This document shows, piece after piece, positions 1 to 8,526 of a DNA stretch of 51,974 bases (the first letter of the stretch is position 1; each line of letters starts with the position of its first letter). This stretch comes from MAG-121220-bin8 sp964433845 (GTDB lineage: Bacteria; Bacteroidota; Bacteroidia; Flavobacteriales; Flavobacteriaceae), in contig CAYSTA010000009.1 in NCBI GenBank assembly GCA_964433845.1, positions 1 through 51,974 on the forward strand, given 5' to 3'. The notes below the pieces were generated by a model. It saw only the letters and a program-made list of their open reading frames with translations. It had not been told where the DNA came from and did not search any database. A program made the position numbers and the translations under genes.

Positions 1-732
1 TTTATACACGGGGGTTTTTTCAATTAAAACTGTTTCATGCATGAATTTTCCTTCATTCATCATAGGCCAGTTATTATGAATAAACCCAGCATCTAGGCCA
101 GCTACAAATGCTCCATATATTATTTGAATGAATAGTATTACTAAACCAATTCTTATTAGGTTTCTATATGTTTTATTTATAGTCTGTTTTATAGGAAAAA
201 TTAAATCTAGGGCGACCCATAATGTATAAGCAAAAGTTACAAACGCGGTTGTTAAATGTGCAGCTAGCCTATAATGACTCACATCAGGTCTATCAACTAA
301 ACCACTTTTTACCATATACCATCCTAAAAATCCTTGAAAACTACCCAGAATTAGTAGTATTATAGTTTTCTTTATAGTGGATTTATCTAATTGTCTTGTT
401 GTTAGAAAATAGAGAAAAGGAATAATGAAGACTATACCTATAACTCTTCCAATAACTCTATGTAGCCATTCCCAGAAGAAAATACCTTTAAATTCTGTTA
501 AACTTATATTGCTATTTAGTTTTTGATATTCTGGATATTGTTTATAGAGATCAAATGCTTCTTGCCATTGTTGATCGTTAACTGGAGGAATTATTCCTGA
601 AATTAGTTTGTAGTCTGGGATTGATAACCCTGAATGAGTTAATCTAGTTATCCCACCAACAACTACCATAATAAAAATTAAGGCACATCCACTAAAAAGC
701 CAGTAAATTACCTTTTTGTTATCTCTTTTCAT
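1..732 (-). CDS. ctaA: Heme A synthase, CtaA/COX15 family (3' end outside window)
   Basis: I translated this on the minus strand from the ATG at 732; it stays open to the window edge (244 codons), so the C-terminus is missing. It oxidises heme O to heme A for cytochrome c oxidase and sits in the inner membrane. Visible marks are a first membrane helix (about residues 9-28), the motif GGITRLTHSGLS with H33, EWLHRVIGR with H91, SHYRLAAHL with H153 and H159, and the GAFVAGLDAG...NNWPMM segment that begins the second half. The long periplasmic loop between helices 1 and 2 (about 36-85) and the NNWPMM motif fit the COX15 type rather than the short Bacillus type. Its first 14 bases overlap the end of the CCA-adding enzyme gene, which suggests translational coupling. 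Confidence 0.93.
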   Translation of the reverse strand, partial: MKRDNKKVIYWLFSGCALIFIMVVVGGITRLTHSGLSIPDYKLISGIIPPVNDQQWQEAFDLYKQYPEYQKLNSNISLTEFKGIFFWEWLHRVIGRVIGIVFIIPFLYFLTTRQLDKSTIKKTIILLILGSFQGFLGWYMVKSGLVDRPDVSHYRLAAHLTTAFVTFAYTLWVALDLIFPIKQTINKTYRNLIRIGLVILFIQIIYGAFVAGLDAGFIHNNWPMMNEGKFMHETVLIEKTPVYK

Positions 733-2152
733 TTGCTATAAGACCTAATTTTTCCCCTTCTTCCAGCATAAGTTTATATGCCGTATTGTAATCATTTTTA
801 ATTTCACCTTCTAGAATAGCCTCCTTAATAGCCTCTTTAATTTTGCCTATTGATTTACAAGGTTTGAGATTAAATGTCTCCATAATTTCTTGACCAGTAA
901 TTGGTGGCTGGAAATTTCTTATATGATCTCTTTTTTCTACTTCAACAATTTTTTTTCTAACTTTTTTAAAGTTGTTAAGATATTTTTTAAACCTATTAGG
1001 GTTTTTGGTAGTAATATCTGCTTCACATAATGTTAATAGATCATCAACATCTTCATTTGCATCATAAATTAATCTTCTTATTGCAGAATCTGAGATATTA
1101 TCATTAGATAAAACAATTGGCCTCGAACTCATGTAAATAATTTTTTGAACATATTTTAACTTATTATTTAATGGTAGATTTAACCTTTTAAATATTTTAT
1201 ATGCCATTTTAGAACCTTTTAATTCATGTCCATGAAATGTCCATCCTATTTTATTAATAAATTCTTTGGTTGGTGCTTTGCCAATATCATGGAGCAGAGC
1301 AGACCATCTTAACCAAAGATTATCAGTTGCTAAGCATATATTATCTAAAACCTCTAATGTGTGATAAAAATTGTCTTTATGTTTATAGCCATCAATTTCA
1401 TCAATTCCTTTCAATGCTGTTAATTCTGGCAAAATTATTTTTAGAAGTCCTGTTTCATCAAGAATTTTAAAACCTATAGAAGGTTTATTAGTCATTAATA
1501 TTTTATTTAATTCTTCTGAAGTTCTTTCCCCAGAAATTATTTTAATTCTGTTTTTTTCTGATGAAATTGAATTTAATAAATCAGCATGAAGATTAAATTC
1601 TAATTGACATGAAAATCTTATTGCTCTTAACATTCTGAGTGGATCATCAGAAAAAGTTTTAACTGGATCTAGAGGAGTTCTTATTAATTTATTTTCTATA
1701 TCATTCAATCCATTAAACTTATCTAATATTTCTCCCCAATTAGATGAATTTAATCCAATTGCAATAGTATTAATTGTAAAATCTCTTCTGTTTAGATCGT
1801 CATTAAGAGTTCCTATTTCAACTATTGGATTTCTACTAGAATTTTTATAGCTCTCTTTTCTAGCTCCAACAAATTCAATATCAAAATTTTTATACTTAAA
1901 AGCCGCAGTACGAAAATTTTTGTAGATTTTTATTTTAACTTTTGGATTTAAGATTTTACAAACTTTTTTTGCCATTTCAATTCCATCTCCCACAACCATA
2001 ATATCTATATCTTTTGGTTTTTTTAAGCCTATTACCAAATCTCTAACGTAGCCACCAATCAAATAACATTCTATACCATCTTCATTAACACATTTAGAAA
2101 TAACTTTAAATAAATTATTATTAATATTTTTTTTAATTTTAGAATGAATCAT
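719..2152 (-). CDS. cca: CCA tRNA nucleotidyltransferase / poly(A) polymerase family with HD domain
   Basis: Adds or repairs the 3' CCA end of tRNAs in the cytoplasm. The class II nucleotidyltransferase head is clear: GGYVRD at about residues 33-38, the metal-binding pair D48 and D50 in PKDIDIMV, and the RRDFTINTIA motif near 122. An RNA-binding helical region follows, then an HD phosphohydrolase domain (ALLHDIGK near 287), as in the CCA enzymes of many Bacteroidota. Length 477 aa is normal. The start ATG lies 1 base after the tsaC stop, and the 3' end overlaps ctaA, so tsaC-cca-ctaA probably share a transcript. Some family members are poly(A) polymerases; sequence alone does not separate them with certainty. 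Confidence 0.93.
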   Translation of the reverse strand: MIHSKIKKNINNNLFKVISKCVNEDGIECYLIGGYVRDLVIGLKKPKDIDIMVVGDGIEMAKKVCKILNPKVKIKIYKNFRTAAFKYKNFDIEFVGARKESYKNSSRNPIVEIGTLNDDLNRRDFTINTIAIGLNSSNWGEILDKFNGLNDIENKLIRTPLDPVKTFSDDPLRMLRAIRFSCQLEFNLHADLLNSISSEKNRIKIISGERTSEELNKILMTNKPSIGFKILDETGLLKIILPELTALKGIDEIDGYKHKDNFYHTLEVLDNICLATDNLWLRWSALLHDIGKAPTKEFINKIGWTFHGHELKGSKMAYKIFKRLNLPLNNKLKYVQKIIYMSSRPIVLSNDNISDSAIRRLIYDANEDVDDLLTLCEADITTKNPNRFKKYLNNFKKVRKKIVEVEKRDHIRNFQPPITGQEIMETFNLKPCKSIGKIKEAIKEAILEGEIKNDYNTAYKLMLEEGEKLGLIANEKR

Positions 2153-2153
2153 T

Positions 2154-2699
2154 TTAAGACCTTATTGTTATTATAGAGTTATCTTCTCTTATTTTAATTA
2201 TTTTCGAAGCTTTATCAAGTTTTTTATCTATAAATAAATTTACTTTATAATCAACTTGATCTAAAATAACTTTATCTATTTCTTTAAAACAAAAAGGGTA
2301 GTTATCTCCAGAAATATTAACCGAAGTAGAAATTATTGGCCTATCAAAAGCATTTAAAAGATTTTGGCAAAACACATCATTTGGAATTCTAATTGCAATT
2401 GATTTTGAAAAAGTATCTAAATTTTTTACTTCATCATATATAACAGTAGTTGGCCCTTTTTGAGAATTGATAATATCTTTTTTTGATTGATTAATATTGG
2501 TGTATTTTTCAATCATTTTAAAGTTATTCATTAGACAAATAAATGGCATTGATTTACTTCTTTTTTTTATTTTATAAATTTTATCAATAGAACTTTGATT
2601 GGTCGCATCACATCCAATTGCCCATAAAGTATCACTTGGATAAATTATTATACCACCATTATTAAGGCATTTAACAGCTTTTTTAATTTCTAAAACCAT
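2154..2699 (-). CDS. tsaC: L-threonylcarbamoyladenylate synthase (TsaC/YrdC/Sua5 family)
   Basis: Makes threonylcarbamoyl-AMP from threonine, bicarbonate and ATP, the first step of the t6A37 tRNA modification. The YrdC fold is indicated by the N-terminal YPSDTLWAIGCDA motif (about 20-32), the KKRSKSMPF segment that corresponds to the conserved KxR-x-xxPF nucleotide-binding motif, and the STSVNISGD block near residue 125 (conserved S-x-N). At 181 aa it is the short TsaC-type form without the C-terminal Sua5 domain. It precedes cca, another tRNA gene, with a 1-base gap, and follows dapD by 12 bases. Confidence 0.93.
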   Translation of the reverse strand: MVLEIKKAVKCLNNGGIIIYPSDTLWAIGCDATNQSSIDKIYKIKKRSKSMPFICLMNNFKMIEKYTNINQSKKDIINSQKGPTTVIYDEVKNLDTFSKSIAIRIPNDVFCQNLLNAFDRPIISTSVNISGDNYPFCFKEIDKVILDQVDYKVNLFIDKKLDKASKIIKIREDNSIITIRS

Positions 2700-2711
2700 T
2701 AATAAATTAGA

Positions 2712-3527
2712 TTAAACAGATATATTATAGTCTCTTAAAGCATTATTAAGTGAGGTTTTTTTATCTGTACTTTCTTTTCTTTTTCCAATTATTAAAGCAC
2801 AGGGAACCTGAAAATCACCAGCAGGAAAATTTTTTGTATAGGATCCAGGAATTACAACAGATCTGGGAGGAATTTCTCCCTTAAATTCATTAGGATTATC
2901 CCCTGAAACATCAATTATTTTTGTAGATCCAGTAAGAACTACATTGGCACCCAACACAGATTCTTTTCCAACTTTTACTCCCTCTACGACTATACACCTT
3001 GAACCAATAAAAGCATTATCTTCTACTATTACAGGAGAGGACTGTAAAGGTTCTAATACACCTCCGATACCAACTCCTCCACTTAAATGTACATTTTCAC
3101 CAATTTGTGCACAGCTTCCAACAGTAGCCCATGTATCTACCATAGAATTTTTACCAATAAATGAACCAATATTGATATAGCATGGCATTAGAATTACTCC
3201 TTTGCTAATATAAGCACCATGTCTAGCCACTGCATGAGGAACTACCCTAACTTCTTTTTCAGCATAACCTTTTTTTAATGGTATTTTATCATGAAATTCT
3301 AGTGGTCCAACTTCTATGGTTTTCATTTTTTGAATAGGGAAATAAAGAATCACTGCCTTTTTTACCCATCCATTTACTACCCATCCATGTTTTTTAGGTT
3401 CAGCAACTCTTAAATTTCCTTTATCTAAACTATTAATAACTGAATATATAGCTTGTTTTGTTTCTTTATTTTTTAATAAAGATTTATCTTCCCAAGCAGA
3501 TTCAATAATTTGTCTAACTTTTAACAT
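2712..3527 (-). CDS. dapD: 2,3,4,5-tetrahydropyridine-2,6-dicarboxylate N-succinyltransferase
   Basis: Catalyses the succinyl-CoA-dependent step of lysine and meso-diaminopimelate synthesis in the cytoplasm. The 271-aa length matches the family (E. coli form about 274 aa). The central part is a left-handed beta-helix made of hexapeptide repeats (about residues 100-215), with typical blocks such as GAYISKGVILMPCYINIGSFIG and GGVGIGGVLEP. It leads the minus-strand run dapD-tsaC-cca-ctaA and diverges from ruvX across a 76-base gap that has a TAnnTTTG box on each strand. The other steps of the pathway are not in the window. Confidence 0.96.
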   Translation of the reverse strand: MLKVRQIIESAWEDKSLLKNKETKQAIYSVINSLDKGNLRVAEPKKHGWVVNGWVKKAVILYFPIQKMKTIEVGPLEFHDKIPLKKGYAEKEVRVVPHAVARHGAYISKGVILMPCYINIGSFIGKNSMVDTWATVGSCAQIGENVHLSGGVGIGGVLEPLQSSPVIVEDNAFIGSRCIVVEGVKVGKESVLGANVVLTGSTKIIDVSGDNPNEFKGEIPPRSVVIPGSYTKNFPAGDFQVPCALIIGKRKESTDKKTSLNNALRDYNISV

Positions 3528-3535
3528 ATTTTTTT

Positions 3536-3543
3536 CAAATATA
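3536..3543 (-). promoter_or_regulatory. Putative -7 box TATATTTG upstream of dapD
   Basis: Read on the minus strand this is a full match to the Bacteroidota sigma -7 consensus TAnnTTTG. It ends 8 bases before the dapD ATG, so the mRNA leader would be only a few bases long. No clear TTG -33 element is present; CTG occurs near the expected place. Supported by motif and position only. Confidence 0.45.
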
Positions 3544-3591
3544 CATTCTAATTAATACTTTCAGATATTTTAACCTTAATTATTAATCAAT

Positions 3592-3599
3592 TAACTTTG
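3592..3599 (+). promoter_or_regulatory. Putative -7 box TAACTTTG upstream of ruvX
   Basis: A full match to TAnnTTTG that ends 4 bases before the ruvX ATG. If used, transcription would begin at or beside the start codon and give a leaderless or nearly leaderless mRNA. There is no obvious TTG at the -33 spacing, so chance occurrence in AT-rich DNA is possible. Confidence 0.35.
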
Positions 3600-3603
3600 A
3601 AAA

Positions 3604-4014
3604 ATGTCTAAAATTGTTGCAATAGATTATGGATTAAAAAGAATAGGAATAGCTATTACTGATGAACTTAGAATGTTTGCATTTGGATTAACTACTGTTT
3701 CTAATTCTGAAATAATCCCTTTTTTAAAAAAAACAATAAATAATGAGCAAGTAGATACTATTGTAATTGGGAAGCCTTTACAATTTAATAATAGACCATC
3801 TGAAATAGAAGATCAAATATTATTATTTATTAGAAATTTAAATAAAATTTTTCCAAAAATTATTATTAGAAGGTATGATGAAAGGTTTACATCTTTATTA
3901 GCAAAACAAACAATCAATAAAAGTGGAATTAATAAAAAGAAAAGGAAGAATAAAAGTTTAGTTGATAAAATTAGTGCAACTATTATTCTTCAATCATACT
4001 TAGAAAAAAAATGA
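3604..4014 (+). CDS. ruvX: Holliday junction resolvase-like protein RuvX/YqgF
   Basis: A YqgF/RuvX family RNase H-fold nuclease, linked in other bacteria to 16S rRNA 5'-end maturation and to Holliday-junction resolution. The N-terminal IVAIDYGLKRIGIAI carries the first acidic residue (D8). RRYDERFTS (about 94-102) is the second conserved block and DKISATIILQSYL near the C-terminus supplies the last aspartate. Length 136 aa is normal. It is followed after one base by def, so the two are probably translated from one mRNA. Confidence 0.92.
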   Translation: MSKIVAIDYGLKRIGIAITDELRMFAFGLTTVSNSEIIPFLKKTINNEQVDTIVIGKPLQFNNRPSEIEDQILLFIRNLNKIFPKIIIRRYDERFTSLLAKQTINKSGINKKKRKNKSLVDKISATIILQSYLEKK

Positions 4015-4015
4015 T

Positions 4016-4591
4016 ATGATATTACCAATTGTAGCTTACGGAAATCCAATCTTGAAAATTAAATGTGATGAAATCAGTGAAGATTATAAAGACTTAAAAT
4101 CTATAATTCAAGATATGTGGGATACAATGTATTCTGCTAAAGGAGTTGGACTAGCCGCTCCTCAAATTGGTAAATCGATTAGATTATTTATTGTTGATAC
4201 CTCACCTTTTGCAGATGATAAAGAATTAAATTCTGGAGAACGAGATAAATTGATAAATTTTAAAAAAATTTTTATAAATCCTAAAATATTGTGGTCTTCA
4301 TCTAAATTATGTAGTTTCAATGAAGGATGTTTAAGTATCCCTGATATCAGGGAAGATATAAACAGAGAAGATCAAATAGAAATTCATTTTAAGGATGAAA
4401 AATTTGTAAGTAGAGTTTTAAAACTTAAAGGATTATGTGCTAGAGTTGTTCAACACGAATATGATCATATTGAGGGAATATTATTTACTGATAAACTAAG
4501 CTCTTTTAAAAAGAAATTATTAAAAAGTAAATTAAATAATATTTCATTAGGTAAAGTCAAATGTGACTATCCAATGTCCTTTTATAAATAA
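4016..4591 (+). CDS. def: Peptide deformylase
   Basis: Removes the N-formyl group from new proteins. All three metal-site motifs are present: GVGLAAPQIG (43-52), EGCLSIP with C105, and QHEYDHIEG with H147, E148 and H151. These match an active type I deformylase. Length 191 aa is usual for Bacteroidota. The ATG lies one base after the ruvX stop, which decides the start. mazG begins 4 bases downstream, giving a ruvX-def-mazG operon. Confidence 0.97.
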   Translation: MILPIVAYGNPILKIKCDEISEDYKDLKSIIQDMWDTMYSAKGVGLAAPQIGKSIRLFIVDTSPFADDKELNSGERDKLINFKKIFINPKILWSSSKLCSFNEGCLSIPDIREDINREDQIEIHFKDEKFVSRVLKLKGLCARVVQHEYDHIEGILFTDKLSSFKKKLLKSKLNNISLGKVKCDYPMSFYK

Positions 4592-4595
4592 TTTT

Positions 4596-5369
4596 ATGTC
4601 AAAAGAGAAACAATTAAAATCTATTGGACGTCTCTTAGAAATAATGGATGATCTTAGGGAAAAATGCCCTTGGGATAAAAAACAAACTTTTGAATCCTTA
4701 AAACCCTTAACTATTGAAGAAACATATGAATTAGTAGATGCTATTTCAGAAAATAATATTGAAGAAATTAAAAATGAATTAGGTGACCTATTATTACATA
4801 TTATATTTTATTCAAGAATTGCAAGTGAATCAAATAAATTTGATATTTCAGATGTTGCAGATGGTATCTCAAAAAAATTAATTTATAGGCATCCTCATGT
4901 GTATGATAAAACTGAAAAAATAAATGAAAGTGAAGTGAAATTAAATTGGGAAAAGTTAAAACTAAAAGATGGTAGAGAAAGTGTATTGCAGGGTGTTCCT
5001 AAATCTCTTCCTTCAATTCTAAAGTCTATGAGAATTCAACAAAAAGCTTCTAATGTTGGTTTTGATTGGGATGATCAAAGAAAAGTTAGAAACAAGATAT
5101 TGGAGGAATTAAAGGAACTTTCAGATGAATTAGAAATAGGAAATTTTAAAAGGATTGAAGATGAATTTGGAGATCTTATTTTTTCTGTAATTAATTTTGG
5201 AAGATATATTGGAGTTAATCCAGATTCAGCTCTCGAAAAAACTAATAAAAAATTTATCAAAAGATTTATGGTTTTAGAGAATAAAATGAAATTAGAAAAT
5301 AAAAATTTTCAAAATACAAATTTAGATGAGTTGAATAAATATTGGAAAGTGGCAAAAGAAAAACATTAA
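4596..5369 (+). CDS. mazG: Nucleoside triphosphate pyrophosphohydrolase MazG
   Basis: A house-cleaning enzyme that hydrolyses NTPs to NMP and PPi. It has two MazG domains. The first has CPWDKKQTFESLKPLTIEE followed by an EExxE-type metal site and NELGDLLLH; the second has GFDWDD followed by EELKEL and EDEFGDLIFS. I chose the ATG at 4596 (257 aa), which lies 4 bases after the def stop and gives the usual N-terminus. A longer frame from 4563 would overlap def and adds no conserved sequence. Its last 4 bases overlap the end of the DUF349 gene on the other strand. Confidence 0.95.
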   Translation: MSKEKQLKSIGRLLEIMDDLREKCPWDKKQTFESLKPLTIEETYELVDAISENNIEEIKNELGDLLLHIIFYSRIASESNKFDISDVADGISKKLIYRHPHVYDKTEKINESEVKLNWEKLKLKDGRESVLQGVPKSLPSILKSMRIQQKASNVGFDWDDQRKVRNKILEELKELSDELEIGNFKRIEDEFGDLIFSVINFGRYIGVNPDSALEKTNKKFIKRFMVLENKMKLENKNFQNTNLDELNKYWKVAKEKH

Positions 5370-6781
5370 CTTTTTAAAATGTTTATTTGAGAAGTTATAA
5401 AATTTATTTGTTCTTTATTTTTCTTTATGTCTTTGTGAACTTTATCTAAAAGTGTATTTTCCTTTGATTTTTCATTGAAGAATGACAAATTATTTTCAAG
5501 TGTGGAAAGTTGCTTTTTTAAATTATCTAATTTTATTATTAATTCATTAGTTTTTTTATTTTTTTCAAGATTATTCATTGTATCTGATTTAACTTTCAAA
5601 AAATTCATTTTAGATTCTTCTTTATTTAAACCTTTTGAAACAAGAACTTTAATTATGGTTTTTTCAAATTTTAATTCAGTTTTTAAGTCTGTTTGACCTA
5701 GTTTTTTCCATTCATTTACTAAATTTTTTAAATCTATTTCTTTTTTTGATTTATCATTTTCTATATCTTTTAAAAATATATTTTGAGAATCTTTAATTTT
5801 CTTATTTACTTTTAATTTGTTTGCTTTTTCTTTATCAATTTTATTAAAAATAAGATTACATATAGAATTAAATTTTTGATAATTTTTTTGATTTATTTTA
5901 TATGGAACAGGATTTATATTTTTCCACTCCTTTTGAATAAGAATAATTTCTTTTTTGCTTTTTTCTACATCTTTATTTGACTGTAGATTTTCTACTTTTT
6001 CTATTAAATTTTTCTGTTTTATGATATTCTCTCTGTATAATTTTTTTAATTTTTTATAATAAAGATTTTTTGAGGAATAATAATTTCTTATACTTTCTTT
6101 ATAATTTTTCCAGAATGATTTTTTTTTATCTGATGGAATTGGTCCTGTTTTTTCTAATAGATTTTTTATTTTTTCAAATTCTGCAATTTTTTTTTGCCAC
6201 TGTTTTGGGTTATTACTTTCTTTATTAGTTATATCAACAATTTCTCTTAGATGTGCTTCTTTTTTTAATAAATTTTCATTTAATATTAAATCTTTATTAT
6301 TGTCAAATTCTATCTTTTTAGTATAAATTTTTTTTCCAACTTCTATGAATTCCTTATTTAATATTTTATCATCTTCTTTGCTTGTAGGTCCTATTTCATA
6401 TTTCCATTTTTTATTTAATCTTTCATAAAATTTAAATGATTTTATGATATCCCTACTTTTAATTAGTTCTTTTGCTTGTTTTAAAATTATTTCCTTTTGC
6501 TTTTTATTATACTTAATATCTATTTCTTTAAATTTTCTATTTAGATGAAGGTAGTCATAGAAATTCTTTATATGATGTTGAAAATTATTCCAAATAATTG
6601 AATTTTCTTTTCGTGAAACTGGACCTATATCAAACCATAGTTTTTGTATCTCTTTAAATTTTAGATATTTCTCTTTCATATTAATATCTAGATTTATTAG
6701 ATTTTTTAATCTATCTATAAGTCTTTTTTTTTCTTCTAAATTTTTATTTAGATTAATATGTCTATTTTTTTTCAAACTCAC
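5366..6781 (-). CDS. DUF349 repeat protein
   Basis: A lysine- and asparagine-rich, mostly helical protein of 471 aa with repeated DUF349 units. Each unit shows a W/L-x-x-x-GP-x-P/S-x-x core: near residues 49-60 (LWFDIGPVSRKEN), 126-138, 208-220 and 286-294, plus a diverged copy near 361 (WKKLGQTD). Function is not established for the family. The start codon is GTG at 6781, because a stop codon lies two codons upstream and the first in-frame ATG (residue 36) would cut into the first repeat. Base composition is extremely AT-rich even for this window. It follows aroE by 28 bases and converges on mazG with a 4-base overlap. Confidence 0.8.
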   Translation of the reverse strand: MSLKKNRHINLNKNLEEKKRLIDRLKNLINLDINMKEKYLKFKEIQKLWFDIGPVSRKENSIIWNNFQHHIKNFYDYLHLNRKFKEIDIKYNKKQKEIILKQAKELIKSRDIIKSFKFYERLNKKWKYEIGPTSKEDDKILNKEFIEVGKKIYTKKIEFDNNKDLILNENLLKKEAHLREIVDITNKESNNPKQWQKKIAEFEKIKNLLEKTGPIPSDKKKSFWKNYKESIRNYYSSKNLYYKKLKKLYRENIIKQKNLIEKVENLQSNKDVEKSKKEIILIQKEWKNINPVPYKINQKNYQKFNSICNLIFNKIDKEKANKLKVNKKIKDSQNIFLKDIENDKSKKEIDLKNLVNEWKKLGQTDLKTELKFEKTIIKVLVSKGLNKEESKMNFLKVKSDTMNNLEKNKKTNELIIKLDNLKKQLSTLENNLSFFNEKSKENTLLDKVHKDIKKNKEQINFITSQINILKS

Positions 6782-6809
6782 TTTTTAATTAAGTTACTTT
6801 AAATTTAGT

Positions 6810-7556
6810 TTAAGTATTCCAAATTTTCCAACTTTCTTCTGCCTGTATTTCTAGCATTTTCATTCCATTCATGATTGTGGCATTATTTTTCTTTGATTCT
6901 TTTAAAAATTTACTTTCTAATGGATTATAAATTAAGTCATAACATATATGTTCACTATTAATGTGTTTATATGGAATTTTTGGATATTCATTTATTTTTG
7001 GAAATGTTCCAACTGGACTACAATTAATTATAATTTGAGATGTACTTATAATCTCATTATTTAATTCTTCATATGTAATATTACCTTTCTTTTTTGATCT
7101 GGATACAACAATAGATAAAATGTTTAATTTTTCTAATCCAAAAACTATTGCTTTAGAAGCTCCTCCGGATCCTAATAATATGGCTTTTTTATGTGTTTTA
7201 TTTAAAATGGGACTTATTGATTTAATGAAACCAATATAATCTGTATTATATCCTTTTAATTGATTATTTGAACAAATCTTTATTGTATTTACTGCTCCGA
7301 TTTTTTTAGCATCTGAATCTATTATATCTAAAAATTTAATTATTTTTTCTTTATATGGAATAGTTACATTAAATCCATTAAAATTTTTTTGTTCTTTGAT
7401 ATTTCTAAATTGATTAATATCATCTAAATCAAGATTTTCGTATTTATAATTAGACTCTAAATTTGATTTTTTGAATTTATTTGTAAAATAACTTTTTGAA
7501 AAAGAATAACTAATGTTTTTTCCTATTAGTCCATATATTTTTTTTTCTTGCAGCAT
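6810..7556 (-). CDS. aroE: Shikimate dehydrogenase
   Basis: NADP-dependent reduction of 3-dehydroshikimate to shikimate in aromatic amino acid synthesis. Visible motifs are the substrate-binding YGLIGKNISYSFSKSYF at the N-terminus, NGFNVTIPYKEKI with the catalytic lysine, GAVNTI, NTDYIGF with the conserved aspartate, and the nucleotide-binding GSGGASKAI. I prefer the ATG at 7556 (248 aa). The frame can begin three codons earlier with TTG, but the family usually starts just before YGLIG. The gene overlaps the end of the upstream DUF368 gene by 47 bases, a long overlap that ties their translation together. Confidence 0.93.
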   Translation of the reverse strand: MLQEKKIYGLIGKNISYSFSKSYFTNKFKKSNLESNYKYENLDLDDINQFRNIKEQKNFNGFNVTIPYKEKIIKFLDIIDSDAKKIGAVNTIKICSNNQLKGYNTDYIGFIKSISPILNKTHKKAILLGSGGASKAIVFGLEKLNILSIVVSRSKKKGNITYEELNNEIISTSQIIINCSPVGTFPKINEYPKIPYKHINSEHICYDLIYNPLESKFLKESKKNNATIMNGMKMLEIQAEESWKIWNT

Positions 7557-8526
7557 ATTTTTCAATATAAATTACAAACAAAAATCCAATTAATATCCAA
7601 ATCAAAGCTATGATATTACTTGATTCATTAAGATCTGGTAAATATCTTAAATAATTATTTGTGATTTCTAAATTATCAAAAGAATTAATTGTTTGATCTA
7701 AATTTATATAAACTTTTTTCCATGGCCATATAATTAATAATGATCCTGTAACAAATCCAATTATTAACTGATTTATTTGATTAGTATATTTTTTTATTAA
7801 AAAACTTAATAAATTAGATAAAAAAATCAAACCAATTATTGATCCTAGACAAAAAATTATTAAAATTTTTATTAATTCAAAATCAATTTCATTTAAATTT
7901 TGAAATCCAAGAATTTTTTTTAATAATTCAAAAAATGTGTTAACAGAGTCTACTAGAAGAAGTTTGTAATTTCCCAAAAGGATCAACAGAAATGAGCCTG
8001 AAATTCCCGGTATCACCATTCCACATATACTTATAAACCCACAAAAAAAAACAAATAATATATTTTTGTTTTCCGATAATGGTTCGGACAAACTTAAAAT
8101 TAATCCTACCAATAGACCCAATACCAAAAAAATGATTTCTTTTCTATTTCTAATCTTATTTTTTTTAATTAGAATTATTATAGAAGCTATTATCATTCCA
8201 TAAAAAACAGACCAAACATTAAGTTCTGATATTTTAAAAAGGTAATCTAAAATTTGTGATGTAGTAAAATAACTAATTACTATTCCTAAAAGTACAGTTA
8301 TTAAAAAAAGTCCATTATATTTATTGTTAAATTCCTTAATATTTCCTTTAATTAGACAAGTAAATGTTTTGAAATTTATTTTTTTAAATGTGTTAATCAT
8401 TTCATTGTAGAAACCCGTGATTAATGCAACTAATCCCCCTGAAATTCCAGGTAGTTTATTAGCCGTTCCCATTAAAATACTTTTTATTAAAAGAATAAAT
8501 AGTTGTTTGTTATTTCTGTTTTGCAT
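7510..8526 (-). CDS. DUF368 membrane protein (second copy)
   Basis: A 338-aa polytopic inner-membrane protein. Its two inverted halves each carry the family signature: KLPGISGGLVALITGFYNE near residue 22 and GMVIPGISGSFLLILLGNY near 168. DUF368 proteins (PopT) have been reported to recycle undecaprenyl phosphate across the cytoplasmic membrane; that role is inferred here by family. It overlaps the first DUF368 gene by 17 bases and aroE by 47. It is clearly diverged from its neighbour, so this is an old duplication and the pair may act as a heteromer or on different substrates. Confidence 0.88.
   Translation of the reverse strand: MQNRNNKQLFILLIKSILMGTANKLPGISGGLVALITGFYNEMINTFKKINFKTFTCLIKGNIKEFNNKYNGLFLITVLLGIVISYFTTSQILDYLFKISELNVWSVFYGMIIASIIILIKKNKIRNRKEIIFLVLGLLVGLILSLSEPLSENKNILFVFFCGFISICGMVIPGISGSFLLILLGNYKLLLVDSVNTFFELLKKILGFQNLNEIDFELIKILIIFCLGSIIGLIFLSNLLSFLIKKYTNQINQLIIGFVTGSLLIIWPWKKVYINLDQTINSFDNLEITNNYLRYLPDLNESSNIIALIWILIGFLFVIYIEKYAARKKNIWTNRKKH

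Noticed and set aside
4563..4595. Longer N-terminus for MazG starting at 4563
   Set aside because: It lies inside the end of def, adds eleven residues with no family match, and the ATG at 4596 is 4 bases after the def stop.
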